64,000 nucleotides of DNA from Pseudomonas multiresinivorans (GCF_012971725.1 NZ_CP048833.1:2108001-2172000); one strand, 5' to 3'; counted from the first letter of the stretch, positions 28,086 to 36,600 are shown. Notes: generated from the sequence alone by a model not told the origin. Numbers and translations: made by a program.

Positions 28086-28243
28086 GCAACGACGACAAGC
28101 TGATCGACTTCACCGCCGAGCGCGACAAGCGCATCCACGACGTGCACGAAAAGCGCCTGCAGGATGTACGCAAGGCCTTCGAGCAGGCGCTGCCGCTGGG
28201 CAAGTCGCGCAAGAAGGGCAAGAGCAAGCCGAAGAAGCGCTGA
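28082..28243 (+). CDS. 53-residue basic protein overlapping the AlkB-like gene
   Basis: The start ATG overlaps the upstream TGA stop (ATGA), implying translational coupling. The product begins MSNDDKLIDFTAERDKRIHD, continues as a charged amphipathic helix and ends in a lysine tail (KSRKKGKSKPKKR). The composition suggests nucleic-acid or ribosome contact, by inference only. No domain recognised; codon usage is like its neighbours. Confidence 0.65.
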   Translation: MSNDDKLIDFTAERDKRIHDVHEKRLQDVRKAFEQALPLGKSRKKGKSKPKKR

Positions 28244-28325
28244 GTTTCTTCGCCTCTACCCCCTCGCTTTACCCGCAAACCCCCGCTCTGCGCGGCTTCC
28301 CGCCGCACCCTGTCCCCTCCGAAAC

Positions 28326-28416
28326 TTGACCTGCGTCAGTGCTCCGGGCCTCCCCGGAAAGCGCCTTGTCGACCATTGATCCAGGTCAATTGGCCCCGCC
28401 CGGTCGCCGGTAATCT
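28326..28416 (+). promoter_or_regulatory. Anr/Dnr-controlled phrS promoter with tandem boxes
   Basis: TTGATCCAGGTCAA at 28376-28389 matches 9 of 10 defined bases of the Anr box (TTGAT-N4-ATCAA). A -10-like TAATCT at 28411-28416 predicts a start near 28423, placing the box centre about 41 bp upstream, as in class II FNR-type promoters. A weaker box, TTGACCTGCGTCAG (28326-28339, 7/10), lies exactly 50 bp further upstream, centre to centre. In P. aeruginosa phrS needs Anr and low oxygen. Confidence 0.8.
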
Positions 28417-28458
28417 GCACACATCCCCAGACGATGTAGGCAACAGGAGGCCAGCATC

Positions 28459-28569
28459 ATGTTCATCGACGAAGTGGTTCTAGCAGGCATCCTTACCGTC
28501 GGACTGATGGTTGTTTTCTTCGGCGGGGTCGGAATTTTCATCTGGAAGGACAGCCACAAGAAGAGCTGA
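28459..28569 (+). CDS. 36-residue single-helix membrane peptide encoded within PhrS
   Basis: The ORF has a textbook AGGAGG ribosome-binding site 8 nt before its ATG. It encodes an acidic N-terminus (MFIDEVV), one membrane helix (about residues 6-29, rich in V, G, F) and the charged tail WKDSHKKS. Size and layout resemble CcoM, the small single-helix subunit described for a Pseudomonas stutzeri cbb3 oxidase. That would fit Anr control, but the identity is inference. The strong ribosome-binding site argues that the RNA is translated. Confidence 0.75.
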   Translation: MFIDEVVLAGILTVGLMVVFFGGVGIFIWKDSHKKS

Positions 28570-28602
28570 TCCTTACAGATACACAGAGCACGCAAGGCAC
28601 TT

Positions 28603-28630
28603 CGGGCGACTTAGGTCGCCCGTTTTTTTT
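28603..28630 (+). terminator. phrS terminator
   Basis: The perfect 8-bp stem CGGGCGAC-TTAG-GTCGCCCG is followed by eight T residues. Confidence 0.95.
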
Positions 28631-28751
28631 GCCTCGACGAAAGTCGGGATGACATATTGTTAGCTTGCTAATAATATGATCAGCAACGATTACGTCATCC
28701 TCTTTGCCGGCTATCTTTAAGCGATAGACCCGGACCCTTTCGAGAGACCGC

Positions 28752-30740
28752 GTGCGACCTACGCTGCAGGCATTCCTCGCGCCGGATACGCTGGCGCTGA
28801 AATTCGCGATTAAGACCCTCCTGGCCGGTGGCCTGGCGCTCTGGTGCGCCTTCCGCTTCGACCTTGAACAGCCGCAGTGGGCGCTGATGACCGTGTTCAT
28901 CGTCTCCCAGCCGCTGTCGGGCATGGTGGTGGCCAAAGGGCTGTTCCGCCTGATCGGTACCCTTGTCGGCACCGCCATGTCGGTGGTGATGATGGCATTG
29001 TTCGCCCAGACGCCCTGGCTGTTCCTGCTGGCCATCTCGCTCTGGCTCGGGCTCTGCACGGCCGCCTCCACCAGCCTGCGCAACCATGTGTCCTATGCCT
29101 TCGTGCTGTCGGGCTACACCGTGGCGATCATCTGCCTGCCGGCGATCAGTCACCCTCTGGAAGTGTTCGACCAGGCGGTGGCGCGCAGCACGGAAATCTG
29201 CCTGGGGATCCTCTGCGCCTCGGCGATCAGCGCCATCCTCTGGCCGCGCCGCGTCGAAGCCAACCTGGACAAGCAGGCCCACGCTACCTGGCTCACCGGC
29301 ATGCAGGCCGCGCGTAGCGAGATCGATGCGGACGCGCGGCAGATCAAGGGCCTGCTGCAGGCACTGGGCAAGATCGTCGAGGTCGATGTGCAACGCGACC
29401 ATGCCTGGTTCGAAGGCTACCGCGGGCGGATGCGTTCGCGTGCGCTGCGGATTCTTTCCCGCGACCTGCTCAGTCTGCTGCGCACTGCACGGGGCGTGGC
29501 CCGGCAGCGCAGCGTGCTGGACGCCGAGGACCGCGCGCGGCTGCAACCCTGGTTCGAGGAGTTGCGTGCCACCCTGGAAAACCCGCAGGTCGACGCGATG
29601 CGTTCGTTGCAGGAGCGCCTGCAGGAGGCCGGGCTGGATGAAAACTACTCCAACGACCTGCGTTACTGCCTGACTCGCTGCTCCTTGCTGCTGCTCAAGG
29701 CGTTGAACTCGGAAATGACCATGCGTGCGGTGGCAGACGGTCGGATCGACGACGTTGCAACCGGTACCCTGTCCTGGCACCGCGACGGGCTGATGGCACT
29801 GTTCTACGGCCTGCGCAGCGCGCTGGCGCTGCTGGGCATGTCGGCCTTCTGGATGGCCACCGCCTGGCCGGCAGCCACCGGCGGCATGCTGCTGGCGGCG
29901 GTGATCTGCAGCCTGTTCGCCAACCGTGACAACGCCGTCACCATCGGCCTGGGCTTCCTGCGCGGCATCCTTTACGCGATCCCCGCGGCGGCCGTCGTCA
30001 GTCAGTGGCTGTTGCCGCAGTGGAACGGCTTCCCGCTGCTCTGCCTGGCGTTGGGCGTGCCGCTGTTCTTCGCCTTGCTGGGCATGGCCACGCCGGCGCT
30101 GGCGGGCACGGCGACATCCTTTTCGATCCACTTCATCACCCTGGTGGCGCCGAGCAACGTGATGAAGTACGACCTGGCCAACCTGCTCAATTCCGCCCAG
30201 GGCATCGTCATCGGCGTGGGCTTCGCGGTGCTGGTGTTCCGCCTGCTGACCTTGCCGGCGGACTGGCTCAATCGCCGCTTGATCCAGGCCACCTGCGAGG
30301 ACCTCGGGCGCCTGACCCGGCGGCCGCTGGCGGAAGCCGAGAACTGGTTCGGCGGGCGCATGGCCGATCGCCTGATCCGCCTGGCACGGCACTACACCCT
30401 GTTGCCTAGGGAAGAGCAGAAACGCTGGCAGGATGGCTTGCTGGCGCTGGACCTGGGCAACGAACTGATCCACATGCGCGCCTGCCTCAACGGTGCCCAG
30501 GGGCAATTGCGCAAGCGTCGCGACCAGTTCCTCGGCGCCCTGGGCAGTGTGCTGGAAAAGGGCCCGGGTGCGGGGCGCGAGCAGCGCCTGGAAAGTCTTT
30601 GCCCGCCGCTGGAGGAGGCCCTGGCCCAGGATCTTGAGGGCGACAACGAACCCAACCGCCTGGCCCGTGCGGCGCTCGCCCAATTGCGTCATACCTGGCG
30701 CCAGTGGTGCCGTCTGGAGGACGCCAATGGGACTGCATGA
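28752..30740 (+). CDS. FUSC-family efflux membrane protein (AaeB-like)
   Basis: A 662-residue inner-membrane protein with two blocks of about five hydrophobic helices (about 15-165 and 345-495), each followed by a long cytoplasmic helical region. This is the duplicated FUSC layout of AaeB/aromatic-acid exporters. It uses a GTG start at 28752 with a weak AGAG upstream. It forms one unit with the DUF1656 gene (14-bp overlap) and the HlyD-type gene, the standard three-gene efflux set exporting aromatic acids or drugs to an outer-membrane factor. The substrate is unknown. Confidence 0.85.
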   Translation: MRPTLQAFLAPDTLALKFAIKTLLAGGLALWCAFRFDLEQPQWALMTVFIVSQPLSGMVVAKGLFRLIGTLVGTAMSVVMMALFAQTPWLFLLAISLWLGLCTAASTSLRNHVSYAFVLSGYTVAIICLPAISHPLEVFDQAVARSTEICLGILCASAISAILWPRRVEANLDKQAHATWLTGMQAARSEIDADARQIKGLLQALGKIVEVDVQRDHAWFEGYRGRMRSRALRILSRDLLSLLRTARGVARQRSVLDAEDRARLQPWFEELRATLENPQVDAMRSLQERLQEAGLDENYSNDLRYCLTRCSLLLLKALNSEMTMRAVADGRIDDVATGTLSWHRDGLMALFYGLRSALALLGMSAFWMATAWPAATGGMLLAAVICSLFANRDNAVTIGLGFLRGILYAIPAAAVVSQWLLPQWNGFPLLCLALGVPLFFALLGMATPALAGTATSFSIHFITLVAPSNVMKYDLANLLNSAQGIVIGVGFAVLVFRLLTLPADWLNRRLIQATCEDLGRLTRRPLAEAENWFGGRMADRLIRLARHYTLLPREEQKRWQDGLLALDLGNELIHMRACLNGAQGQLRKRRDQFLGALGSVLEKGPGAGREQRLESLCPPLEEALAQDLEGDNEPNRLARAALAQLRHTWRQWCRLEDANGTA

Positions 30741-30936
30741 GATCGGCTGGGGCGGCGTCTACATCAGCCCGCTGTTCATCTATGCACTGATGGCCCTGGG
30801 CCTGACTGCGCTGTTGCGCCTGCTGTTGCAGGCCACCCCCTTCGGGCGTTGGATCTGGCACGAGGCGCTGTTCGACTGCGCGTTGTTCGTGCTGATTCTT
30901 TGTTCCATTACCTGGGTGCTGAGTACGGCGCCTTGA
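30727..30936 (+). CDS. DUF1656 small membrane protein (AaeX-like)
   Basis: A 69-residue protein with two membrane helices (about 10-32 and 45-65). It starts MGLHEIGWGGVYISP, the usual opening of DUF1656. It overlaps the FUSC gene by 14 bp and ends 13 bp before the membrane-fusion gene. Such proteins accompany FUSC/HlyD pumps, presumably aiding assembly. Confidence 0.85.
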   Translation: MGLHEIGWGGVYISPLFIYALMALGLTALLRLLLQATPFGRWIWHEALFDCALFVLILCSITWVLSTAP

Positions 30937-30949
30937 GAGGAGAAGCTGT

Positions 30950-31807
30950 ATGCGCGGATACCTTCGCGTAGCTGTCACCATCGTCCTGGTCATTGCCGCC
31001 GTCATGGCCGGTACCTGGCTATGGCGCTACTACATGCTCTCGCCCTGGACTCGCGATGCGCGGGTGCGCGCGGATGTAGTGGTGATCGCCCCGGACGTTT
31101 CCGGCTGGGTAACCGACCTCGCCGTGCAGGACAACCAGCAGGTCAAGGCCGGCGACCTGATCATGCGCATCGACCACGAGCGCTACGCCGCCAACCTGGA
31201 GCAGGCCAAGGCCGTGGCCGAGACGCGCCAGCAGCAATACCGCCTGCGCCTGAGCGAAGCCTCGCGGCGCAACAAGCTGGGCATCGCCGCGATCAGTGCC
31301 GAGGACAAGGAAACCGCGCAGATCAACGCCGCCATCGCCAAGAGCGAGTTCGACGAGGCCCAGGCCCAGGTCCGGCTGGCGCAGCTCAACCTGACCCGCA
31401 GCGAGATGCGCGCCCCGCGCGACGGCCAGGTCACCAACCTGCGCCTGGCCCAGGGCAACTACGCCCAGGCCGGCCAGCCGGTGATGGCGCTGGTGGATCA
31501 GAAGTCCTTCTACGTCACCGCTTACTTCGAAGAAACCAAGCTGCCCGGCATCCGTATCGGCCAGCCGGCGCAGGTGGTGTTGATGAGTGGCGACATCGCC
31601 ATCGACGGCACGGTGGAAAGCATCAGCAGCGGCATCACCGACCGCAACGCGATCCCCGACAGCCAGTTGCTGGCCAACGTCGAGCCGACCTTCAACTGGG
31701 TGCGCCTGGCCCAGCGCATCCCGGTGCGCATCCGCCTGGACAAGGTGCCCGAGGGCGTGCACCTGAGCGCCGGGATGACTGCCAGCGTCACCGTGAAGGA
31801 GCGCTGA
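30950..31807 (+). CDS. HlyD/EmrA-type membrane fusion protein (AaeA-like)
   Basis: A 285-residue periplasmic adaptor anchored by one N-terminal helix (about 8-27). A biotinyl-lipoyl-like half (VVIAPDVSGWVTDLAVQDNQ and MRAPRDGQVTNLRLAQGNYA) flanks a short coiled-coil hairpin (about 80-150). A beta-barrel follows (VDQKSFYVTAYFEETKLPGI). A GAGAGGAGAAG ribosome-binding site precedes the ATG. The 3' end overlaps the convergent MFS gene by 20 bp. Confidence 0.88.
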   Translation: MRGYLRVAVTIVLVIAAVMAGTWLWRYYMLSPWTRDARVRADVVVIAPDVSGWVTDLAVQDNQQVKAGDLIMRIDHERYAANLEQAKAVAETRQQQYRLRLSEASRRNKLGIAAISAEDKETAQINAAIAKSEFDEAQAQVRLAQLNLTRSEMRAPRDGQVTNLRLAQGNYAQAGQPVMALVDQKSFYVTAYFEETKLPGIRIGQPAQVVLMSGDIAIDGTVESISSGITDRNAIPDSQLLANVEPTFNWVRLAQRIPVRIRLDKVPEGVHLSAGMTASVTVKER

Positions 31808-32966
31808 GCCCCGCCGCCTGCGGTTCGCGCCCGAACCAGCAGGACAGCGCCGCGCACAGTACCGACGCAGCCACCAGGCTGACGCCGACCCAGGGCGTCC
31901 AGACGATGCCGGCCAGGCTGATCACCGCGCCGCCCAGCGCCGCGCCGAGGGCCACGCCCAGGTGCATCGCCGAGGTATTGAGCGCCACACCGGCGCTGCC
32001 GCTGGCCGGGTCGCTGGCCAGCAGGTAGCTCTGCACCGCCGGCGAAATCATCCAGCTGATGGTGCTCCAGACCATCAGTGCGCCGAGCAGCAGCCACGGA
32101 TGCCCGAGGCTCAGCGGGATCGCCGTCATCGCCAGGGCGAACAGCACCGGCACCACGATCAGCGCGCGGCGATGGCCGAGCCGGTCGCTCAGCCAGCCAC
32201 CCAGATAGCCGCCGCCGATGGCCGCAAGGCCGATCAGTAAAAGTGTCAGCGCAATGCTCTGACTGTCAGTGATCCCGGCGACCTGCTGGAACCAGGGCGT
32301 GATGTAGGCGAACAGGGTGAAGTGCCCGCCCAACAGAAGAATCGACACCAGTTGCGCGAGGTTCAGCGCCGGGCTGCGCAGCTGGCGCTTGTACGCCGCC
32401 CCATTGGCCGGGCTCTCCAGCGCGCGGCGGGGCAGGGCGAGCAGCAGCAGGGCGGCCAGTGGCAGCGAGTAAAGGGCGATGGCGGCGAAGATCCAGCGCC
32501 AGCCGAACCAGTCGTTGACCAGTACGCCGGCCGGTACGCCGAACACCAGCGAGCCGCTGATGCCCATGAAAATCAGGCCAATGGCACGCCCGCGCTGGCC
32601 CGGCGGCGCCAGCTCCACCGCCAGCAGGCTGGCCTGCATGATCAGCAACCCACAGCACGCGGCCATGCCGATGCGCATCAGCAACAGCGAGACGTAGCCG
32701 GGACTCAGCGCGGCGCCAGCATTGAATGCGGCGAACACCAGCAGGGTGATGAACAGCAGCCGCCGGCAATCGGCGCCACGGGTCAGCCAGCCGAGCAAGG
32801 GGGCGGCGATGGCGAAACTCAGGGAAAACAGGCTGGTGAGCTGGCCGGCGAGGCTGAGGGAGACGTGCAGGTCGTCGGCGAGAGAGGGCAGGATGCCGGT
32901 GAGGATGGCCTCGGCGAGGCCCGCGGCGAAGGTGCAAAGGGACAGCAATAGCAGTCGAAGGTCCAT
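31788..32966 (-). CDS. MFS transporter, DHA1 drug:H+ antiporter type
   Basis: A 392-residue protein with 12 predicted membrane helices. Motif A variants follow helix 2 (GWLTRGADCRRLL) and helix 8 (GGWLSDRLGHRR), and the helix-5 motif C-like GISGSLVFGVPAGVLVNDWFGWRW places it among exporters of the AraJ/PbuE type. It is convergent with the HlyD-type gene, sharing 20 bp. No regulator is adjacent and the substrate is unknown. Confidence 0.82.
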   Translation of the reverse strand: MDLRLLLLSLCTFAAGLAEAILTGILPSLADDLHVSLSLAGQLTSLFSLSFAIAAPLLGWLTRGADCRRLLFITLLVFAAFNAGAALSPGYVSLLLMRIGMAACCGLLIMQASLLAVELAPPGQRGRAIGLIFMGISGSLVFGVPAGVLVNDWFGWRWIFAAIALYSLPLAALLLLALPRRALESPANGAAYKRQLRSPALNLAQLVSILLLGGHFTLFAYITPWFQQVAGITDSQSIALTLLLIGLAAIGGGYLGGWLSDRLGHRRALIVVPVLFALAMTAIPLSLGHPWLLLGALMVWSTISWMISPAVQSYLLASDPASGSAGVALNTSAMHLGVALGAALGGAVISLAGIVWTPWVGVSLVAASVLCAALSCWFGREPQAAGLSAPSR

Positions 32967-33108
32967 GGCGGCTCCGATTCCCGGTGAGGGGTTTCGGGCA
33001 CGAAGCCTTCGGTTATCCCGGATGGATGTGAGGTGACGGGGGCAGGGTAGTCGAGGGGAAAACTGTATACAAGTTTCCGGGACCGGATGGCCGGCCCCGG
33101 AGTTTGCA

Positions 33109-33579
33109 TCAGCCGATGGTGATCGGCGGCAGGACTGGCAGTTCGATATTGAGCTTCTCAGCGGGCGCCATCACTTCAGCTTCGCCTTTCACCACGGCCT
33201 TGCCGTCCTGGTTGAGCACCACGGTGCCGATGCGCACGCGGTTCTTCGGCAGCTTTTCCAGTACTTCCAGTTCCACCGTCAGTTCGTCACCGAGCTTCAC
33301 CGGGCGGGTGAACGTCAGGTTCTGGCCGAGGTAGATGGTGCCCGGGCCGGGCAGGGTGGTGGCGATCGCCGCGCTGATCAGCGCGCCGGTGAGCATGCCG
33401 TGGGCGATGCGTTCCTTGAACTGGGTGGTGGCGGCGTAGTCGGCGTCCAGGTGCACCGGGTTGCGGTCGCCGGAGACCTCGGCGAACAGCTGGATGTCGC
33501 GCTCGCCGACGCTGCGCTTGAAGTTGGCCTTCTGGCCGACTTCGAGTTCTTCATAGGGGACGTTCTGCACGGAAGTCAT
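33109..33579 (-). CDS. phaJ1: (R)-specific enoyl-CoA hydratase PhaJ1
   Basis: A 156-residue hot-dog-fold hydratase that converts beta-oxidation trans-2-enoyl-CoA to (R)-3-hydroxyacyl-CoA for polyhydroxyalkanoate synthesis. The hydratase-2 motif with catalytic Asp and His is present (FAEVSGDRNPVHLDADYA), followed by FKERIAHGMLTGALIS. Length and sequence closely match P. aeruginosa PhaJ1 as I remember it. GAGGAG precedes the ATG at 33579, which overlaps the hydrolase stop (ATGA). Confidence 0.93.
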   Translation of the reverse strand: MTSVQNVPYEELEVGQKANFKRSVGERDIQLFAEVSGDRNPVHLDADYAATTQFKERIAHGMLTGALISAAIATTLPGPGTIYLGQNLTFTRPVKLGDELTVELEVLEKLPKNRVRIGTVVLNQDGKAVVKGEAEVMAPAEKLNIELPVLPPITIG

Positions 33580-34529
33580 AGGGGCTCCTCGGATTTCTCG
33601 ACCTGCGGGACCGGGCACTGCACGCCCAGCCAGTCGATCAGGTTGTGGATGACCTCGTCGCGGTTGCTCTCGTTGAACAACTCGTGGCGAGCGTCGGGAT
33701 AAATCTTCAGTTGGACGTCACGAACCCCGGCGCGGGTCATCGCCTGGGCGAGATCGCGCAGGCGCTTGCCCTGGCTGACCGGGTCGCGTTCGCCGCCGAT
33801 CACCAGCACGGGCAGGTCGTTGCGGATGCGCGACAGATGCTCCAGCGGAGTGATGTCGGCCAGGCCGCCGAGCAGATCCACCCACAGCTGGTTGCTGCAG
33901 CGGAAGCCGCAGAGCGGGTCGGCGACATACTTGTCGACTTCGACGGGGTCGCGGCTGAGCCAGTCGAAGGCCGTACGGTTTGGCTTGAAGGCCTTGTTGA
34001 ACGAGCCGAAGGACAGGAAGTCGATCAGCGCGCTTTGCCCCAGCGGGCCCTGGCGCCAGCGTTCGAAGCGGGCGATGGCGCGGGCGCTTTTGTACAGTGC
34101 GACCGGCTGGTAATTGGAGCCGGACAGCACCGCCGCCTTCACGCTGGCGCTGTGCTGCAGCAGGTAGGCGCTGCCGATGTAGCTGCCCATGCTGTGGCCG
34201 AGCAGGATGATCGGCAGGTCCGGGTGTTCCTCGCGCACATGCTGGTTGAGCGTGTGCAGGTCGCCGATCACCTTGCCCCAGCCGCCGCGGTCGGCGTAAT
34301 GGCCCAGCTCGCCGTTCTCGGCGGTGCGGCCGTGGCCGCGCTGGTCGATGGCATAGAGGTGATAGCCGGCGGCGTTCAGCGCCAGTCCCAGGCGCTCGTA
34401 GCGTCCGGCGTGCTCGGCCATGCCGTGGGAGAGCATCAGGGCGCCGCGGGACGGGCCTTCCGGCGCCCAGTGGCGGGTGTAGAGCGGTGTCTCGTCGCTG
34501 GCGGCGAGCCAGTAGGCGGCGTAGGGCAT
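33576..34529 (-). CDS. Alpha/beta hydrolase, monoacylglycerol lipase/lysophospholipase type
   Basis: A 317-residue serine hydrolase (cytoplasmic, no signal peptide). The oxyanion motif is LSHGMAEHAGRY, the nucleophile elbow is LGHSMGSYIG, the acid lies in IGGERDPVSQ and the His in YPDARHELFNES. This is the YHK-type Hydrolase_4 family acting on monoglycerides or lysophospholipids. Coupled to phaJ1 and divergent from fadD2, it would release fatty acids that FadD activates. The start is taken at the ATG 34529; another ATG at 34538 is possible. Confidence 0.83.
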   Translation of the reverse strand: MPYAAYWLAASDETPLYTRHWAPEGPSRGALMLSHGMAEHAGRYERLGLALNAAGYHLYAIDQRGHGRTAENGELGHYADRGGWGKVIGDLHTLNQHVREEHPDLPIILLGHSMGSYIGSAYLLQHSASVKAAVLSGSNYQPVALYKSARAIARFERWRQGPLGQSALIDFLSFGSFNKAFKPNRTAFDWLSRDPVEVDKYVADPLCGFRCSNQLWVDLLGGLADITPLEHLSRIRNDLPVLVIGGERDPVSQGKRLRDLAQAMTRAGVRDVQLKIYPDARHELFNESNRDEVIHNLIDWLGVQCPVPQVEKSEEPL

Positions 34530-34835
34530 GGGGTCCATCCTGCTTCTTGTTCGTCGATTCTTATTGGAATGGGGCCATGGAGCGGGCCAGACGGGGCGAT
34601 TCTGCCACGCCGGGACATCTTCTGTATGGATTGCCGATGGCTCCCGGTCATTGTCGTGCAAGTCCCGTCCCAGGCGGCCGCCGGCTCTATCCCGCGCCAT
34701 GCCGGGATGGTGGAGCAAGATTCACGCAGTCTATGACGCCGCCTGGAGTCTTTGCGATGACCAAAGGAACTGCTAGCTTCCGTCGAATGACCGCAATGAC
34801 GGTTCGGTTTCGTTCAGGTACGAGGACAAGAATAA
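34530..34835. other. Divergent intergenic region hydrolase / fadD2
   Basis: 306 bp with no gene that I can support. It must hold the promoters of both transcription units. I looked for the PsrA-type inverted repeat (GAAAC-N4-GTTTC) and did not find a convincing copy. Confidence 0.5.
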
Positions 34836-36524
34836 ATGCAACCTGATTTCTGGAACGACAAACGCCCGGCCGGCGTGCCCAGCGACATTGATCTGACCGC
34901 CTACAAATCGGTGGTGGAAGTCTTCGAACGCTCCTGCAAGAAGTTCGCCGACCGCCCGGCCTTCAGCAACATGGGCGTGACCCTGACCTACGCCGAGCTG
35001 GATCGCCTGTCCGCCGCCTTCGGCGCGTACCTGCAGAAGCACACCGACCTCAAGCCCGGCGACCGTATCGCCGTGCAGATGCCGAACATCCTGCAATACC
35101 CCATCGCCGTGTTCGGCGCCCTGCGCGCCGGCCTCATCGTGGTCAACACCAACCCGCTCTACACCGCTCGCGAGATGCGCCACCAGTTCAAGGATTCCGG
35201 CGCCCGCGCGCTGGTCTACGTGAACCTGTTCGGCAAGCTGGTGCAGGAAGTGCTGCCCGACACGGGCATCGAGTACCTGATCGAAGCGCAGATGGGCGAC
35301 CTGCAGCCGACGCTCAAGGGCCTGCTGGTCAACACCGTGGTCAAGCACGTGAAGAAGATGGTGCCGGAGTACAACCTGCCCCAGGCCGTCTCCTTCAAAT
35401 CGGCCTTGCGCCAAGGCCGCGGCCACGGCCTGCAACCGGTCAAGGTCGGCCTGGAAGACATCGCGGTGCTGCAGTACACCGGCGGTACCACCGGCGTGGC
35501 CAAGGGCGCCATGCTCACCCACGGCAACCTGGTGGCGAACATGCAGCAGGTGCATGCCTGTTTGCAGCAGCACGGGCCGGACGGCAAGCCGCTGATGCAG
35601 GTCGGCAACGAGGTGATGATCGCGCCGCTGCCGCTGTACCACATCTATGCCTTCACCGCGAACTGCATGTGCATGATGGTCAACGGCAACCACAACGTGC
35701 TGATCAGCAACCCGCGCGATATCCCCGGTTTCATCAAGGAACTGAAGAAGTGGCGCTTCTCCGCGCTGCTGGGCCTGAACACCCTGTTCGTCGCCCTGAT
35801 GGACCGCCCCGAATTCAAGGAGCTGGACTTCTCCAACCTGAAGGTCACCAACTCCGGCGGCACCGCGCTGGTCACCGCCACCGCCGAGCGCTGGAAGGCC
35901 ATGACCGGTTGCACCGTGGTCGAAGGCTACGGCCTCACCGAGACCTCCCCGGTGGTCAGCACCAACCCCTACGGCGACCAGGCCCGCCTGGGCACTGTCG
36001 GCATCCCGGTGCCGGGCACCGCGCTGAAGGTGATCGATGACGACGGCAACGACGTCGGCCTGGGCGAGCGTGGCGAGCTGTGCGTGAAGGGGCCGCAGGT
36101 GATGAAGGGTTACTGGCAGCGCGAAGAGGCCACCGCCGAGGTGCTGGACGCCGACGGCTGGCTGCGCACTGGCGACATCGCCGTGATCGACCCGGACGGC
36201 TTCACCCGCATCGTCGACCGCAAGAAGGACCTGATCATCGTCTCCGGCTTCAACGTCTACCCCAACGAGATCGAGGACGTGGTCATGGCCCACCCGAAAG
36301 TCGCCAACTGCGCGGCGGTTGGCGTGCCGGACGAGAAATCCGGCGAGGCGGTGAAACTGTTCGTCGTGGCCCGCGAAGGCGGCGTGACCGTCGAGGAGCT
36401 CAAGGCCTACTGCAAGGAAAACTTCACCGGCTACAAGGTGCCCAAGCACATCGTGCTCAAGGACGCCCTGCCGATGACCCCGGTGGGCAAGATCCTGCGT
36501 CGGGAGCTGCGCGAAACCGCCTGA
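34836..36524 (+). CDS. fadD2: Long-chain acyl-CoA synthetase FadD2
   Basis: A 562-residue AMP-forming ligase that activates fatty acids to acyl-CoA on import. It has the P-loop YTGGTTGVAKGAMLTH, the A5 motif EGYGLTETSPVVS, the FadD linker DGWLRTGDIAVIDPDGF with VDRKKDLIIVSGFNVYPNEIE, and the catalytic lysine in PMTPVGKILRREL. It lies upstream of a close paralogue in the same order as P. aeruginosa fadD2-fadD1 (PA3300-PA3299 by memory). The ribosome-binding site is weak (ACAAGAATAAATG). Confidence 0.94.
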   Translation: MQPDFWNDKRPAGVPSDIDLTAYKSVVEVFERSCKKFADRPAFSNMGVTLTYAELDRLSAAFGAYLQKHTDLKPGDRIAVQMPNILQYPIAVFGALRAGLIVVNTNPLYTAREMRHQFKDSGARALVYVNLFGKLVQEVLPDTGIEYLIEAQMGDLQPTLKGLLVNTVVKHVKKMVPEYNLPQAVSFKSALRQGRGHGLQPVKVGLEDIAVLQYTGGTTGVAKGAMLTHGNLVANMQQVHACLQQHGPDGKPLMQVGNEVMIAPLPLYHIYAFTANCMCMMVNGNHNVLISNPRDIPGFIKELKKWRFSALLGLNTLFVALMDRPEFKELDFSNLKVTNSGGTALVTATAERWKAMTGCTVVEGYGLTETSPVVSTNPYGDQARLGTVGIPVPGTALKVIDDDGNDVGLGERGELCVKGPQVMKGYWQREEATAEVLDADGWLRTGDIAVIDPDGFTRIVDRKKDLIIVSGFNVYPNEIEDVVMAHPKVANCAAVGVPDEKSGEAVKLFVVAREGGVTVEELKAYCKENFTGYKVPKHIVLKDALPMTPVGKILRRELRETA

Positions 36525-36540
36525 GGCGAGCGTGAATGAA

Positions 36541-36576
36541 AAAGGGGGCTGATCCAGGATCAGCCCCCTTTTTTTA
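36541..36576. terminator. Bidirectional terminator fadD2 / YdcH gene
   Basis: AAAGGGGGCTGAT-CCAGG-ATCAGCCCCCTTTTTTT has U-tracts on both strands. Confidence 0.92.
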
Positions 36577-36600
36577 TGGCTGGTTGTCGGCCAGCGCTAG

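Larger units (their letters stand above)
28423..28630 (+). ncRNA. phrS: PhrS small RNA / small mRNA
   Basis: A transcription unit of about 208 nt is predicted from the promoter to the terminator, close to the roughly 212 nt of P. aeruginosa PhrS. It has the same setting downstream of the AlkB-like gene (PA3305.1 locus, from memory) and likewise carries a short ORF. PhrS is Anr-activated; in P. aeruginosa it base-pairs with the pqsR leader and so links oxygen limitation to quinolone signalling. Whether this species has pqsR cannot be told from the window. The 5' end is inferred from the -10 element and the 3' end from the terminator. Confidence 0.83.
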
